Source: Acidobacteriota bacterium (GTDB taxonomy: Bacteria; Acidobacteriota; Blastocatellia; Pyrinomonadales; Pyrinomonadaceae). Taken from it: 64,000 bases of DNA. The stretch spans positions 806,001 through 870,000 of the forward strand of contig JADKBM010000004.1 of assembly GCA_016715115.1 (NCBI GenBank), given 5' to 3'. Position 1 is the stretch's first letter; each line of letters starts with the position of its first letter. Under the pieces are notes generated by a model. That model was not told where the DNA came from. It saw only the letters and a list, made by a program, of their open reading frames with translations, and searched no databases. Shown here one piece after another: positions 44,442 through 52,777 of this stretch. A program made the position numbers and the translations under genes.

Positions 44442-44917
44442 TCACCGCCATCGTCGCCATCGCCAGGAACTTCGCCATCGGCCGGGACGGTAAGTTGCCG
44501 TGGCACTATTCGGCTGATCTCAAGTTCTTCAAGCGCACGACGTCGGGACACACCGTCGTGATGGGATTCAATACGTGGAAGTCGATCGGCAAACCGCTGC
44601 CGAATCGGCTGAACATCGTCCTCAGTCGAACGCGCACGACCGAACCGCAGCCGGGATTGAAACTCGTTCGCAGCGTTGACGAAGTTATCGCACTGGCAGA
44701 CGCCGATGATCTTTTCCTGATCGGCGGCGCGCAGGTTTATCGTGAGTTCGCGGACGTTATCGATCGATGGATGGTAACCGAGATCCCGGAAACCGTTGAG
44801 AACGCCGACGCATTTATGCCAAAGGACTTTCTCGACGGATTTGCCTTGGTGGATTCTGAAGATCTCGGCGATGGCCTGACGGTTAAGGTTTATGAACGAC
44901 GCCAAAACGATGTATGA
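44438..44917 (+). CDS. folA: Dihydrofolate reductase
   Basis: DHFR reduces dihydrofolate to tetrahydrofolate with NADPH. The 159-residue chain shows ITAIVAIARNFAIGRDGKLP (Met20-type loop), WHYSADLKFFKRTTSGHTVV, MGFNTWKSIGKPLPNR and LFLIGGAQVYREF. The ATG at 44438 overlaps the stop of the iron-sulfur gene. thyA, a frequent partner, is not adjacent. The link to an SDR and a ferredoxin is unusual. Confidence 0.94.
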   Translation: MITAIVAIARNFAIGRDGKLPWHYSADLKFFKRTTSGHTVVMGFNTWKSIGKPLPNRLNIVLSRTRTTEPQPGLKLVRSVDEVIALADADDLFLIGGAQVYREFADVIDRWMVTEIPETVENADAFMPKDFLDGFALVDSEDLGDGLTVKVYERRQNDV

Positions 44918-44949
44918 TACTCCGCAAAAATCATTGAGGTAAGAAAGTT

Positions 44950-45246
44950 ATGATGGGTGGACGCACGTGGGACGAATGGATCGAGGAATATGCCGAAGGG
45001 CATCAGCATCCGATGAACCGTCTGACGCATACGATCGGAATCCCGATGATCGCCATTTCGATCATCCTGATCCCGATCTGTTTCTTCGTCGCCGGAATGT
45101 GGCGTTTTTCACTGGGACTTTTCGTGATCGGCTGGGTTCTGCAGTTTATCGGCCACGCTTTCGAAGGGAAACCGCCGGAGTTTTTCAAGGACTACCGATT
45201 TCTGTTCGTCGGCCTGCGTTGGTGGTTCAAGAAAGTGCTCGGATGA
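44950..45246 (+). CDS. DUF962/Mpo1-like membrane protein
   Basis: The 98-residue protein has the Mpo1 pattern: WIEEYAEGHQHPMNRLTHTIGIP, two transmembrane helices (about residues 31-49 and 53-66), and QFIGHAFEGKPPEFFKDYRF. The conserved histidines (HPMNRLTH and GHAFE) correspond to the iron ligands of yeast Mpo1, a 2-hydroxy fatty acid alpha-dioxygenase. Enzyme activity in bacteria is inferred. A GGTAAGAAAG Shine-Dalgarno-like stretch precedes the ATG. Confidence 0.85.
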   Translation: MMGGRTWDEWIEEYAEGHQHPMNRLTHTIGIPMIAISIILIPICFFVAGMWRFSLGLFVIGWVLQFIGHAFEGKPPEFFKDYRFLFVGLRWWFKKVLG

Positions 45247-45255
45247 AGATTGGAC

Positions 45256-45326
45256 TTCCGCCTTCAGGCGGCCTTCGGTGGCATCGGTCTTCCGAATAAT
45301 GAAGTCGATGCCGCCTGAAGGCGGAA
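45256..45326. repeat. CCGCCTTCAGGCGG palindromes in inverted pair
   Basis: TTCCGCCTTCAGGCGGC at 45256-45272 and its exact reverse complement at 45310-45326 form a 17-bp inverted repeat around a 37-bp loop; each arm is itself a palindrome. It lies between two convergent genes, so it may also work as a bidirectional transcription terminator. Confidence 0.75.
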
Positions 45327-45348
45327 CTCCTAACGCGGAACTCCAAAC

Positions 45349-46197
45349 TTAGAACTTCTCGTATTCGAACGGATAGTAGTCGAGGTGATCGACCAATCCG
45401 CCAACTTTGTAAATCACGCTCGCGTCGATCTTGAGATTGTATTTCCCTTTGCTCAGTTTGAATTCGTCATACGGAATGAACAGTTCGAGTTCGTCATAAA
45501 AGGTCTCGTCGAATCCGGGCTTCAACTCCTTGAAAACGGCAACGTCGCCGGCGGAGCTGGCAAACTTGGTATTCGAGGTCTTGAGCGGCGTACCATCCTC
45601 TTTCTGGAAATAGAGCGCAAGGTAAAGATCGCTTCCTTTCAAATCGTAAACCGTGAACGTCGTGAATATGCGCATTCCGGTTCGGCCGCCTTCCTTGACG
45701 TTGAAGTCAGCGCGAATTTTCCCGATCGTCGCACGCGGCTCACCGTCGGATTTGGTCGATTTTGAAGCGTCGGGTTTCGGCGTTTCGGATCCGGATTTCT
45801 TTGGAGTCGAAACAGTCGATGATGACGTCGGCGTCGGTGAGCTCTTGACGACGGTATCCTCCGACTTCATAAGGTTATAGGCGACAATCCCGGCAACAGC
45901 CAGGAAAACGAGAAGGATCAGCGCGAAAATGCCGCCGACGGCGATGTAGATCTTCTTGCTGCTCTTCGGTTTCGCGGGCGGAACCATCGAAAATGTCGGT
46001 TGAGACTGCTGTTGAAAGCCCGGAGCGCCGAAGTTCGTCGGGCCGCCAAACGGATTCGTCGGAGGACCGCCCATATCGGGCTGGGAACCGCCGCTGATGT
46101 TGAAAACTATCGGGGCATCCGGAAGCGGTTTTCCGCATTCGAGACAAAACCTCATATCATCGGCATTTCCGTGGCCGCAAGCCTGGCAAGTTTTCAT
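45349..46197 (-). CDS. Zinc-ribbon single-pass membrane protein
   Basis: The 282-residue protein has an N-terminal zinc ribbon (CQACGHGNADDMRFCLECG, C4), a Gly/Pro-rich linker, one transmembrane helix (about residues 87-109) and a Ser/Thr/Pro-rich spacer. A C-terminal soluble domain of about 130 residues (beta-rich, MRIFTTFTVYDLKGSDLYLA) would be outside the cytoplasm. The ATG at 46197 starts the ribbon. I do not recognise a named family for the outer domain. No operon partner. Confidence 0.75.
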   Translation of the reverse strand: MKTCQACGHGNADDMRFCLECGKPLPDAPIVFNISGGSQPDMGGPPTNPFGGPTNFGAPGFQQQSQPTFSMVPPAKPKSSKKIYIAVGGIFALILLVFLAVAGIVAYNLMKSEDTVVKSSPTPTSSSTVSTPKKSGSETPKPDASKSTKSDGEPRATIGKIRADFNVKEGGRTGMRIFTTFTVYDLKGSDLYLALYFQKEDGTPLKTSNTKFASSAGDVAVFKELKPGFDETFYDELELFIPYDEFKLSKGKYNLKIDASVIYKVGGLVDHLDYYPFEYEKF

Positions 46198-46336
46198 AGC
46201 AGTCGGGGTTCCTCCTAAAGACGTTTTTCGCCCATAATCATAACTCAAAGCCGATCTTTATGAAAGGATTCGCTTCTTTGCGGCAGTTTGTTCACAATTC
46301 GATTTCGATTAAACTGATGTCACGGAAGAAAGCTCG

Positions 46337-47797
46337 ATGAATTCTTACACTCTGGCAATGGATATCGGCACGTCGAGCGTTCGCGCGGCGCTCTATGATG
46401 CGAATGCCGACGCCGTACCCGAGACCTTTGTGAAGAACGAACGGCGTTTATCCGAAACGGACGATGGCGGTGCGGAACTCGACGCGACCGAAGCGCTCTC
46501 ACAGGTCGAAACGGCGATCGATGAAGTATTGGCGAAGTCCGCCGATCGCCGTATCGAATTGGCCGCGGCTTCATCGTTCTGGCACAGCCTTGTTGGAATT
46601 GACCGCGATGGCAATCCGACGACGAAAGTCTTTGCCTGGGCGGAGAACCGACCGTCAAAGTATGTCGCCGAGCTTCGCAAGACATTCGTTGAAAGCGCGA
46701 TCCACAACCGAACCGGCGCTCATTTTCATTCGAGCTTTTGGCCCGCGAAACTGCTCTGGCTGCAGCGCGAACAACCCGAGGCCTTTGCGCGAACCACACA
46801 CTGGATCTCGTTCAGCGATCTGGTTCTGCTGAGATTCTGCGGCAAATTGCGGACGAGCGTTTCAATGGCGTCGGCGACCGGAATCTTCGACCAGCGCCGT
46901 TGTTGCTGGGACGATGAAATAATCAATTTCCTCGGCTTGAACGTCGAAAACTTTTCGACAATCGTCGCATCCGACCTGGAAACCTTCGGACTTTCGGAAG
47001 ATTACGCCAAACGCTGGCCTCGGCTTGCGAACACGCGATGGTTGCCGGCGATCGGCGACGGCGCGGCAAACAATATCGGCGCCAGCTGCGTGAGCCGTGA
47101 TAAAGCGGCGTTGATGATCGGAACGTCGGGCGCGATGCGTGTCGCGTACGAGGGTGAAGTGCCGGAAACAATACCGGACGGACTCTGGTGTTACCGGATC
47201 GACCGCCGGCGCGTCATCATCGGCGGCGCTCTCTCGGACGGCGGCGGACTTTACCGTTGGCTCAAGGACAACTTACGGCTGAACGGAACAGACGACGACA
47301 TCGAGTCGGAGATCGCGACTCGCGCGCCGGCGGCACACGGTCTGACGTTCCTGCCGTTTCTTTTCGGCGAGCGCAGCACCGGTTATCACGAAAACGCGCG
47401 CGGAGCGGTGATCGGACTACGTGCTGCGACCGATTCGATCGATATCGTTCGCGCTGGGCTCGAATCGGTCGCGTATCGATTCGCTGATATCCTCGATCGG
47501 CTGAATCAGGTCGTCGAGATCCGCGAGATCGTTGCCTCGGGCGGCGCGTTGCGCGAATCGCCGGTCTGGACCCAGATCATCGCCGATGTTCTCGGCCGCG
47601 ATCTTTTTCTGCCGGATACACGCGAAGCGTCGTCTCGCGGCGCGGTATTGTTTGCGTCGGAAATTTTCGGCGTCAACTCATCGAAATCGACGGCACTTCC
47701 GCTCGGCTCGCATTATCGCTGCAATATCCGCAATCGTTCGACTTATGAAGAAGCGAGAAATCGCCACCGGAGTCTTTACGAACGCATATCGGCATAA
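46337..47797 (+). CDS. FGGY-family carbohydrate kinase, probably gluconokinase
   Basis: The 486-residue sugar kinase has the FGGY/ASKHA features: N-terminal phosphate-1 motif YTLAMDIGTSSVRAALYD, WHSLVGIDRDGN, the second phosphate region MIGTSGAMRV, and the adenosine motif EIVASGGALRESPVWTQIIA. The similarity to gluconokinases (FWPAKLLWL, FGERSTGYHENARG) suggests gluconate as substrate. Transketolase follows 145 bp downstream on the same strand, consistent with feeding the pentose phosphate pathway. A GGAAGA Shine-Dalgarno lies before the ATG. Confidence 0.85.
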   Translation: MNSYTLAMDIGTSSVRAALYDANADAVPETFVKNERRLSETDDGGAELDATEALSQVETAIDEVLAKSADRRIELAAASSFWHSLVGIDRDGNPTTKVFAWAENRPSKYVAELRKTFVESAIHNRTGAHFHSSFWPAKLLWLQREQPEAFARTTHWISFSDLVLLRFCGKLRTSVSMASATGIFDQRRCCWDDEIINFLGLNVENFSTIVASDLETFGLSEDYAKRWPRLANTRWLPAIGDGAANNIGASCVSRDKAALMIGTSGAMRVAYEGEVPETIPDGLWCYRIDRRRVIIGGALSDGGGLYRWLKDNLRLNGTDDDIESEIATRAPAAHGLTFLPFLFGERSTGYHENARGAVIGLRAATDSIDIVRAGLESVAYRFADILDRLNQVVEIREIVASGGALRESPVWTQIIADVLGRDLFLPDTREASSRGAVLFASEIFGVNSSKSTALPLGSHYRCNIRNRSTYEEARNRHRSLYERISA

Positions 47798-47942
47798 ATT
47801 TTTCGCGCGATGCGACCTCCCGAAATGACGAATTCCAATTTCGGGATTATCATCTTATTTATCCTATTGATCGTTTCAATTTCGCCGTTTCGCGTTCATC
47901 GCAATCCGGACGAAAAATACAAAGCCATCTCGAAGAATTCCT

Positions 47943-49949
47943 ATGACCACTGCGCCGATGACACAACAATCGATCGAACAACTTTCAATCAACACCATTC
48001 GCACGCTTTCGCTCGATGCGATCCAGAAGGCGAATTCCGGCCATCCGGGCTTGCCGCTCGGCGCCGCGCCGATGGCTTATGTGCTGTGGACGAAATTCCT
48101 CTGGCACAACCCGAAAAATCCGAAGTGGTTCAACCGTGACCGGTTCATTCTTTCCGGCGGACACGGATCGATGCTGATCTACAGCCTGCTGCATTTGACC
48201 GGCTACGATTCCGTTTCGCTCGACGATATCAAGAACTTCCGTCAATTCGGTTCCCCGACGCCGGGCCATCCCGAAAACCATCTGACGGCAGGAGTTGAAG
48301 TCACGACCGGACCGCTTGGCCAGGGATTCGCAAACGGTGTCGGGATGGCGATCGCGTCGGCGCATCTCGCTGCGACCTACAACCGCGACGAGTTTCCGGT
48401 GGTCGACAACTACATTTACGCGATCTGCTCGGACGGTGACCTGATGGAAGGGATCTCGTACGAAGCGGCCTCGGTCGCCGGCCATCTCGGACTCGGAAAC
48501 CTGATCTATCTTTACGACGACAACGAGATCACGATCGAAGGCTCGACCGATCTCGCGTTTACCGAGGACGTCACCAAACGATTCGAATCCTGCGGCTGGC
48601 ACGTCGTGGTCGTCGAAGACGGCAACGATCTGGCGGCGATCGAGTCGGCGATCCTCGAAGCTCAGGAAGTCAACGACAAACCCTCGCTGATCCGGGTCAA
48701 GACTGTCATCGGATTCGGAATGCCGCGTCAGGGCACGAACAAAGCGCATTCCGATGCGCCGGGCGAGGAAGCCGTCCGCGAGACCAAACGAAATCTCGGT
48801 TGGGACGAGAACGCGCAGTTCTACGTCCCCGACGAGGTTTACGAACATTTCCGCGGGGCGATCGCCGCCGGTGCCGAGCTTGAAGCGGAATGGAACGAAC
48901 GCGTCGCGGCCTACTCGGAAAGATATCCCGATGACGCGCGGTCGTTCGGTTTGATCGCGGCCGGCGAACTTCCGCCAGATTGGGAATCGGCTTTGCCGGC
49001 GTTCGGGAATGTTGAGGCCAAGGCGACGCGCGCCTACTCCGGCGAAGTCATCAACGCGATCGCCGACAAGTTGCCGGCGCTGATCGGCGGTTCGGCCGAC
49101 CTCGCTCCGTCGAACAACACGAGCATCAAGAATTCGACAGGATTGCAGGCCGGAAATTATCAGGGCCGCATAGTTCATTTCGGAATTCGCGAACATGCGA
49201 TGGGCTCGCTGATGAATGGCATCGCACTCTACGGCGGACTGATTCCGTACGGCGGAACGTTTATGACTTTCTCCGACTATATGCGGCCCGCGATCCGCCT
49301 CGCAGCGCTTTCAAACGCGCAGTGCATTTATGTCTTCACGCACGATTCGATCGGCCTTGGCGAAGACGGTCCGACGCACCAGTCGGTCGAACATCTCGCG
49401 GCGCTCCGCGCGATCCCGAATCTCGCCGTCATTCGTCCCGCGGACGCGCACGAAACGCGCGAAGCCTGGCGAATCGCGATCAATCGCCGGCACGCGCCGA
49501 CGGCGTTCGCGTTCTCGCGCCAGAAGGTAGCGGTTATCGATCGCACGAGATTCGCGTCAGCCGAAGCGACGTCAAAGGGAGCATACGTCCTTGCCGAAGC
49601 GTCAAACGGATCGCCGAAACTGATCATCATCGCCACCGGTTCAGAAGTCGGCTTGGCTCTCGAAGCGCGCGAACGGCTCGAAGCCGACGGAATCGCGACG
49701 CGCGTCGTTTCGATGCCCTGCTGGGAGTTCTTTGACGAGCAATCGGTCGATTATCGCGAATCGGTTCTTCCAAGATCGATCACCGCGCGACTCGCGATCG
49801 AAGCCGGTGTTTCGATGGGTTGGTCGAAATATGCCGGAGAGACGCTGACCGTCGACAAATTCGGCGCATCGGCGCCGGCCGAGGTCGTTTTCCGCGAATA
49901 CGGATTTACGGTCGAGAACGCTGTCGCGATGGCGAAACGGCTGGTTTGA
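47943..49949 (+). CDS. tkt: Transketolase
   Basis: This thiamine diphosphate enzyme moves two-carbon units in the pentose phosphate pathway. The 668-residue length is standard. The ThDP site (SDGDLMEGISYEAASVAGHLG), LSGGHGSMLIYSLLHLTGYD, TPGHPE and the pyrimidine-domain motif FSDYMRPAIRLAAL with GEDGPTHQSVEHLA are present. It follows the gluconokinase-like gene, so both probably handle the same carbon flow. The 145-bp gap before it has no supported gene. Confidence 0.95.
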   Translation: MTTAPMTQQSIEQLSINTIRTLSLDAIQKANSGHPGLPLGAAPMAYVLWTKFLWHNPKNPKWFNRDRFILSGGHGSMLIYSLLHLTGYDSVSLDDIKNFRQFGSPTPGHPENHLTAGVEVTTGPLGQGFANGVGMAIASAHLAATYNRDEFPVVDNYIYAICSDGDLMEGISYEAASVAGHLGLGNLIYLYDDNEITIEGSTDLAFTEDVTKRFESCGWHVVVVEDGNDLAAIESAILEAQEVNDKPSLIRVKTVIGFGMPRQGTNKAHSDAPGEEAVRETKRNLGWDENAQFYVPDEVYEHFRGAIAAGAELEAEWNERVAAYSERYPDDARSFGLIAAGELPPDWESALPAFGNVEAKATRAYSGEVINAIADKLPALIGGSADLAPSNNTSIKNSTGLQAGNYQGRIVHFGIREHAMGSLMNGIALYGGLIPYGGTFMTFSDYMRPAIRLAALSNAQCIYVFTHDSIGLGEDGPTHQSVEHLAALRAIPNLAVIRPADAHETREAWRIAINRRHAPTAFAFSRQKVAVIDRTRFASAEATSKGAYVLAEASNGSPKLIIIATGSEVGLALEARERLEADGIATRVVSMPCWEFFDEQSVDYRESVLPRSITARLAIEAGVSMGWSKYAGETLTVDKFGASAPAEVVFREYGFTVENAVAMAKRLV

Positions 49950-49995
49950 TCTTGGTTCTTCAAGGTTCGCGGTTTTCGGCTAAAATCTAACGGCA

Positions 49996-50619
49996 ATGAC
50001 TGATCGAAAGCGCGTTCTCGTCATCGAAAATCAGAAACTCGTGCGGTTGGGAATCGCATCGGTCTTGAATGACGAGTTTGAGGTCGTCGGCGAAGCCGAA
50101 ACAGGCGCGCACGGATTCGAGCTTTTCCGCGAACTTCGTCCGGACGTGACGATCCTCGGTCTGCGTCTTACGGATTCCTGCGCGATCGATTTTCTCGACG
50201 ACTTTTTTCTTGAAGAGCAACGCGCGAGGATCATTATTTTGGCTGATCATGCGGGCGATTCGGAAATCAGCCGGGCGCTGAAAAAGGGCGCGTTGGGCTA
50301 CATCTGCAAAGACGTTTCGCCGGAAGCTTTGATAAAAGCATTGCACTCGGTCGCGAGCGGAAAAAAGTTCATCCCGACCGAGATCGCGGCGGTTCTGAGC
50401 GAGCACGCCGGCAGCGACGAACTGACGAAGGCCGAAACACGGACGCTGCAGATGATCGTCGGCGGTATGAGCAACAAAGAGATCGCGTTCGCGCTCGACG
50501 TTTCGGAAAATACGGTCAAAACGCATATCAAGAACATCTTTCAGAAACTCGGCGTTTCCGACCGGACTTCGGCCGCGACGACCGCGATCAAACGCGGGTT
50601 GGTTCGTATCGACGTCTAA
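49996..50619 (+). CDS. LuxR/NarL-type regulator with pseudo-receiver domain
   Basis: The 207-residue protein has a receiver fold (residues 1-125) and a LuxR-type HTH (about 143-195, MSNKEIAFALDVSENTVKTH). The phospho-acceptor position reads TILGLRL, with G55 in place of Asp. The first acidic pair is E11-N12, and the switch Thr/Ser is Ala (IILAD). Only the conserved Lys (GYICKD) remains. Aspartate phosphorylation is therefore not possible, so it is probably controlled by other means. No histidine kinase lies nearby. It starts 46 bp after tkt. Confidence 0.88.
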   Translation: MTDRKRVLVIENQKLVRLGIASVLNDEFEVVGEAETGAHGFELFRELRPDVTILGLRLTDSCAIDFLDDFFLEEQRARIIILADHAGDSEISRALKKGALGYICKDVSPEALIKALHSVASGKKFIPTEIAAVLSEHAGSDELTKAETRTLQMIVGGMSNKEIAFALDVSENTVKTHIKNIFQKLGVSDRTSAATTAIKRGLVRIDV

Positions 50620-50705
50620 GAGTCACGCGTAAGAGTTACGCGTTTACGCGTGATCCGACGCGGGAACCTGTGCGCGGAATTTTAGAAAGTCCACGTTGTG
50701 TCACG

Positions 50706-50753
50706 CCTGAAGGCGTAACTCGTACCAATCCTGAAGGCGTAACTCGTACCAAT
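50706..50753 (+). repeat. Perfect 24-bp tandem duplication before the LD-carboxypeptidase start
   Basis: A 24-bp unit (CCTGAAGGCGTAACTCGTAC plus CAAT) occurs twice head-to-tail, 50706-50729 and 50730-50753. The ATG of the next gene begins at 50755. The unit resembles the CCTGAAGGCGG palindrome family. It leaves no room for a Shine-Dalgarno sequence. Confidence 0.85.
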
Positions 50754-50754
50754 T

Positions 50755-51780
50755 ATGAACAGAAGAGAACTATTGAAGGCGGCTGTCGTGCTGCCGTTTC
50801 TGGCGCCGGCGGCTCTCGCCGGAAAATCAAGATCGAAATTGATCAAACCGAAACGGATTGCCGGCGGCGACACAATCGGCGTCGTTGCTCCGTCAAGCGG
50901 TCTGAGCAAGGAAGATTTCGACAAAGCCATCGGGAATCTCGAGTCGATGGGATTCAGGACGAAGATCGGCAAATCGGCCCGCGCGCGAAACGGATTTCTC
51001 GCCGGAACAGACAAAGAACGGCTCGATGATCTGCACGCCGCCTTTGCAGACAAAGACGTAAAAGCTGTCTGGTGCCTCCGCGGCGGTTACGGTGCCGGGC
51101 GGATTCTGCCGCAGATCGATTTCAAGTTGATCGCCGCCAATCCGAAGATCCTGATCGGATACTCCGACATCACTGCGCTTCATCTCGCGATCTCGCAGAA
51201 CACCGGACTCGTCACGTTTCACGGCCCGGTCGCGACATCAGCGCCGGTCGATTACACCAAAAACAACACGCTCAATGTTTTGATGAATCCGACGGCGACT
51301 TACAGGATCGAACTTTCGGAATACAATCGTACGCAGGCTTCCAATCTGTTCAAAACGGAAGTCATCACGGCCGGAAAGGCCCGCGGGCGACTGACCGGCG
51401 GCAACCTTTCGCTCGTCAGCGCGCTTGCCGGAACGCCATACGGATTGCGCGACACGAAGGGAAAACTCCTGTTCCTTGAAGACGTCGGCGAGCAACCGTA
51501 CCGGATCGACCGAATGCTGACACAGCTTCGTCAGTCGATCGATATGAAGCAACTTTCGGGCATCGCGCTCGGCGTTTTCGAAGACTGCAACCCGAAAGCT
51601 CCAGACACGCAATCGCTGATCGATGTTTTGCGCGACCGACTCGGCGATCTCGGGATTCCGGTGATCTACGGATTGTCGTTCGGCCATATCCGCGAACAAT
51701 TCACGCTGCCGATGGGGATCGAAGCCGAGATGGACACCGCGACGGCGACCGTAACGTTCCTGGAACCGGCGGTTAGTTGA
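50755..51780 (+). CDS. LD-carboxypeptidase (peptidase S66, LdcA/MccF family)
   Basis: S66 peptidases cleave murein tetrapeptides or inactivate microcin-type conjugates. The 341-residue protein has a signal resembling a Tat or Sec leader (MNRRELLKAAVVLPFLAPAA), then IGVVAPSSGL and CLRGGYGAGRILPQID. The nucleophile is S137 in IGYSDITAL, and the Glu and His sites lie in LFLEDVGEQPYRIDRM and GLSFGHI. An exported location fits a role in peptidoglycan recycling or remodelling. No SD is visible because the start lies against a tandem repeat. Confidence 0.88.
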   Translation: MNRRELLKAAVVLPFLAPAALAGKSRSKLIKPKRIAGGDTIGVVAPSSGLSKEDFDKAIGNLESMGFRTKIGKSARARNGFLAGTDKERLDDLHAAFADKDVKAVWCLRGGYGAGRILPQIDFKLIAANPKILIGYSDITALHLAISQNTGLVTFHGPVATSAPVDYTKNNTLNVLMNPTATYRIELSEYNRTQASNLFKTEVITAGKARGRLTGGNLSLVSALAGTPYGLRDTKGKLLFLEDVGEQPYRIDRMLTQLRQSIDMKQLSGIALGVFEDCNPKAPDTQSLIDVLRDRLGDLGIPVIYGLSFGHIREQFTLPMGIEAEMDTATATVTFLEPAVS

Positions 51781-51905
51781 TTTGCGAATTTCGCTTTGCG
51801 ATTTGCGATTGGAGCGCAACCGTCCCGGTTGCAATGAGCGCTTCGCGCGAACCGACTCGACGATGTCCGATCAATCGCAAATCGCGAATCGAAATTCGCA
51901 AATGA
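51781..51905. repeat. GATTTGCG hairpin between LD-carboxypeptidase and pirin
   Basis: TTTGCGAATTTCGCTTTGCG and GATTTGCGATTGG (51781-51812) are complementary to CAATCGCAAATCGCGAATCG and AAATTCGCAAATG (51873-51905). Between them lies GCAACCGTCCCGGTTGC, a small palindrome. This is the clearest full hairpin of the GATTT-heptad family, here with a secondary palindrome in its loop. Confidence 0.8.
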
Positions 51906-52001
51906 GACTCACCCGAAAGTATGAGATTTCTCTCGCCGTGATTGATGATTACAGCACGGCTTTTTTCTTGTAACCTTGATTTATCGATCAAGGAGGAAGA
52001 A

Positions 52002-52700
52002 ATGATCAAAATCAGACGAAGCAAAGAACGCGGTCACGCCAATTACGGCTGGCTCGACACATTTCATACGTTTTCATTCAACACCTATTACGACCCCGAA
52101 TTTATGGGATTTCGCAGCCTGCGGGTCATCAACGAGGATTACATCGAACCGGCGCAAGGGTTTCCAACGCACGGGCACCGCGATATGGAGATTCTGACAT
52201 ACGTCATCCGCGGCGAGCTTTCGCATAAGGACTCAATGGGCAACGGGACGACGATCTTGCCTGACGAGGTCCAGCGGATGACCGCCGGAACGGGCGTGAT
52301 GCACAGCGAATTCAGTTCGCCGACCGATCAGACGCATCTTTTGCAGATCTGGATCCTGCCCGAAGCCAAAGATCTTACGCCCGGCTACGAGCAGACCGCA
52401 TTCCCACGCGACGATAAGCGCGGCAAACTCAAACTCGTCGCCTCGCGCGGCGGTTCCGATGGCTCGGTGACGATCAACCAGGACGTCTCTCTGTATTCAT
52501 CGGTCTTGGCGAAGGGCGAATCGATTGTTTTTGAACCGGCGCAAGATCGCCACGTTTGGATTCAATTGATCTCCGGGAATCTGTCGGTCAACGGCGAGTA
52601 TCTCGAGCCCGGCGACGGCGCTGCGATCAGCCAGGAAACGCGTCTCGATATCGCGGCGGCCGCGGATGAGTCGGAGTTTCTGCTTTTTGATCTGAACTAA
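52002..52700 (+). CDS. Pirin-family protein (YhhW-like quercetinase)
   Basis: The 232-residue bicupin has the pirin motifs: GWLDTFHTFSFNTYYDPE, FPTHGHRDMEILTYVIRGEL, HKDSMGNG and MTAGTGVMHSE. The His and Glu ligands for iron are visible (HGHRDME, GVMHSE). Some members oxidise quercetin; the natural role is unclear. The ATG at 52002 is fixed by a perfect AGGAGG at 51991-51996. It ends at a strong bidirectional hairpin. Confidence 0.9.
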   Translation: MIKIRRSKERGHANYGWLDTFHTFSFNTYYDPEFMGFRSLRVINEDYIEPAQGFPTHGHRDMEILTYVIRGELSHKDSMGNGTTILPDEVQRMTAGTGVMHSEFSSPTDQTHLLQIWILPEAKDLTPGYEQTAFPRDDKRGKLKLVASRGGSDGSVTINQDVSLYSSVLAKGESIVFEPAQDRHVWIQLISGNLSVNGEYLEPGDGAAISQETRLDIAAAADESEFLLFDLN

Positions 52701-52733
52701 TTGAGAGGATCAAAAGAGATTAATTGAGACTTG

Positions 52734-52771
52734 AAAGTTGATAATTGACGGCCCTGTCAATTATCAACTTT
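52734..52771. terminator. Bidirectional terminator between pirin and mazG
   Basis: A perfect 16-bp stem (AAAGTTGATAATTGAC with GTCAATTATCAACTTT) and a 6-nt loop lie between two convergent genes. T-rich sequence follows on the plus strand (TTCATTTTCAATTATTT). Confidence 0.75.
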
Positions 52772-52777
52772 TCATTT

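Noticed and set aside
47810..48139. Possible small membrane peptide between the FGGY kinase and tkt
   Set aside because: It has a hydrophobic stretch (FGIIILFILLIVSIS) but overlaps the tkt start by about 200 bp and has no good ribosome site; not enough to call.
47985..49196. 403-codon minus-strand ORF opposite tkt
   Set aside because: Antisense shadow of transketolase, which is complete and has all ThDP motifs.
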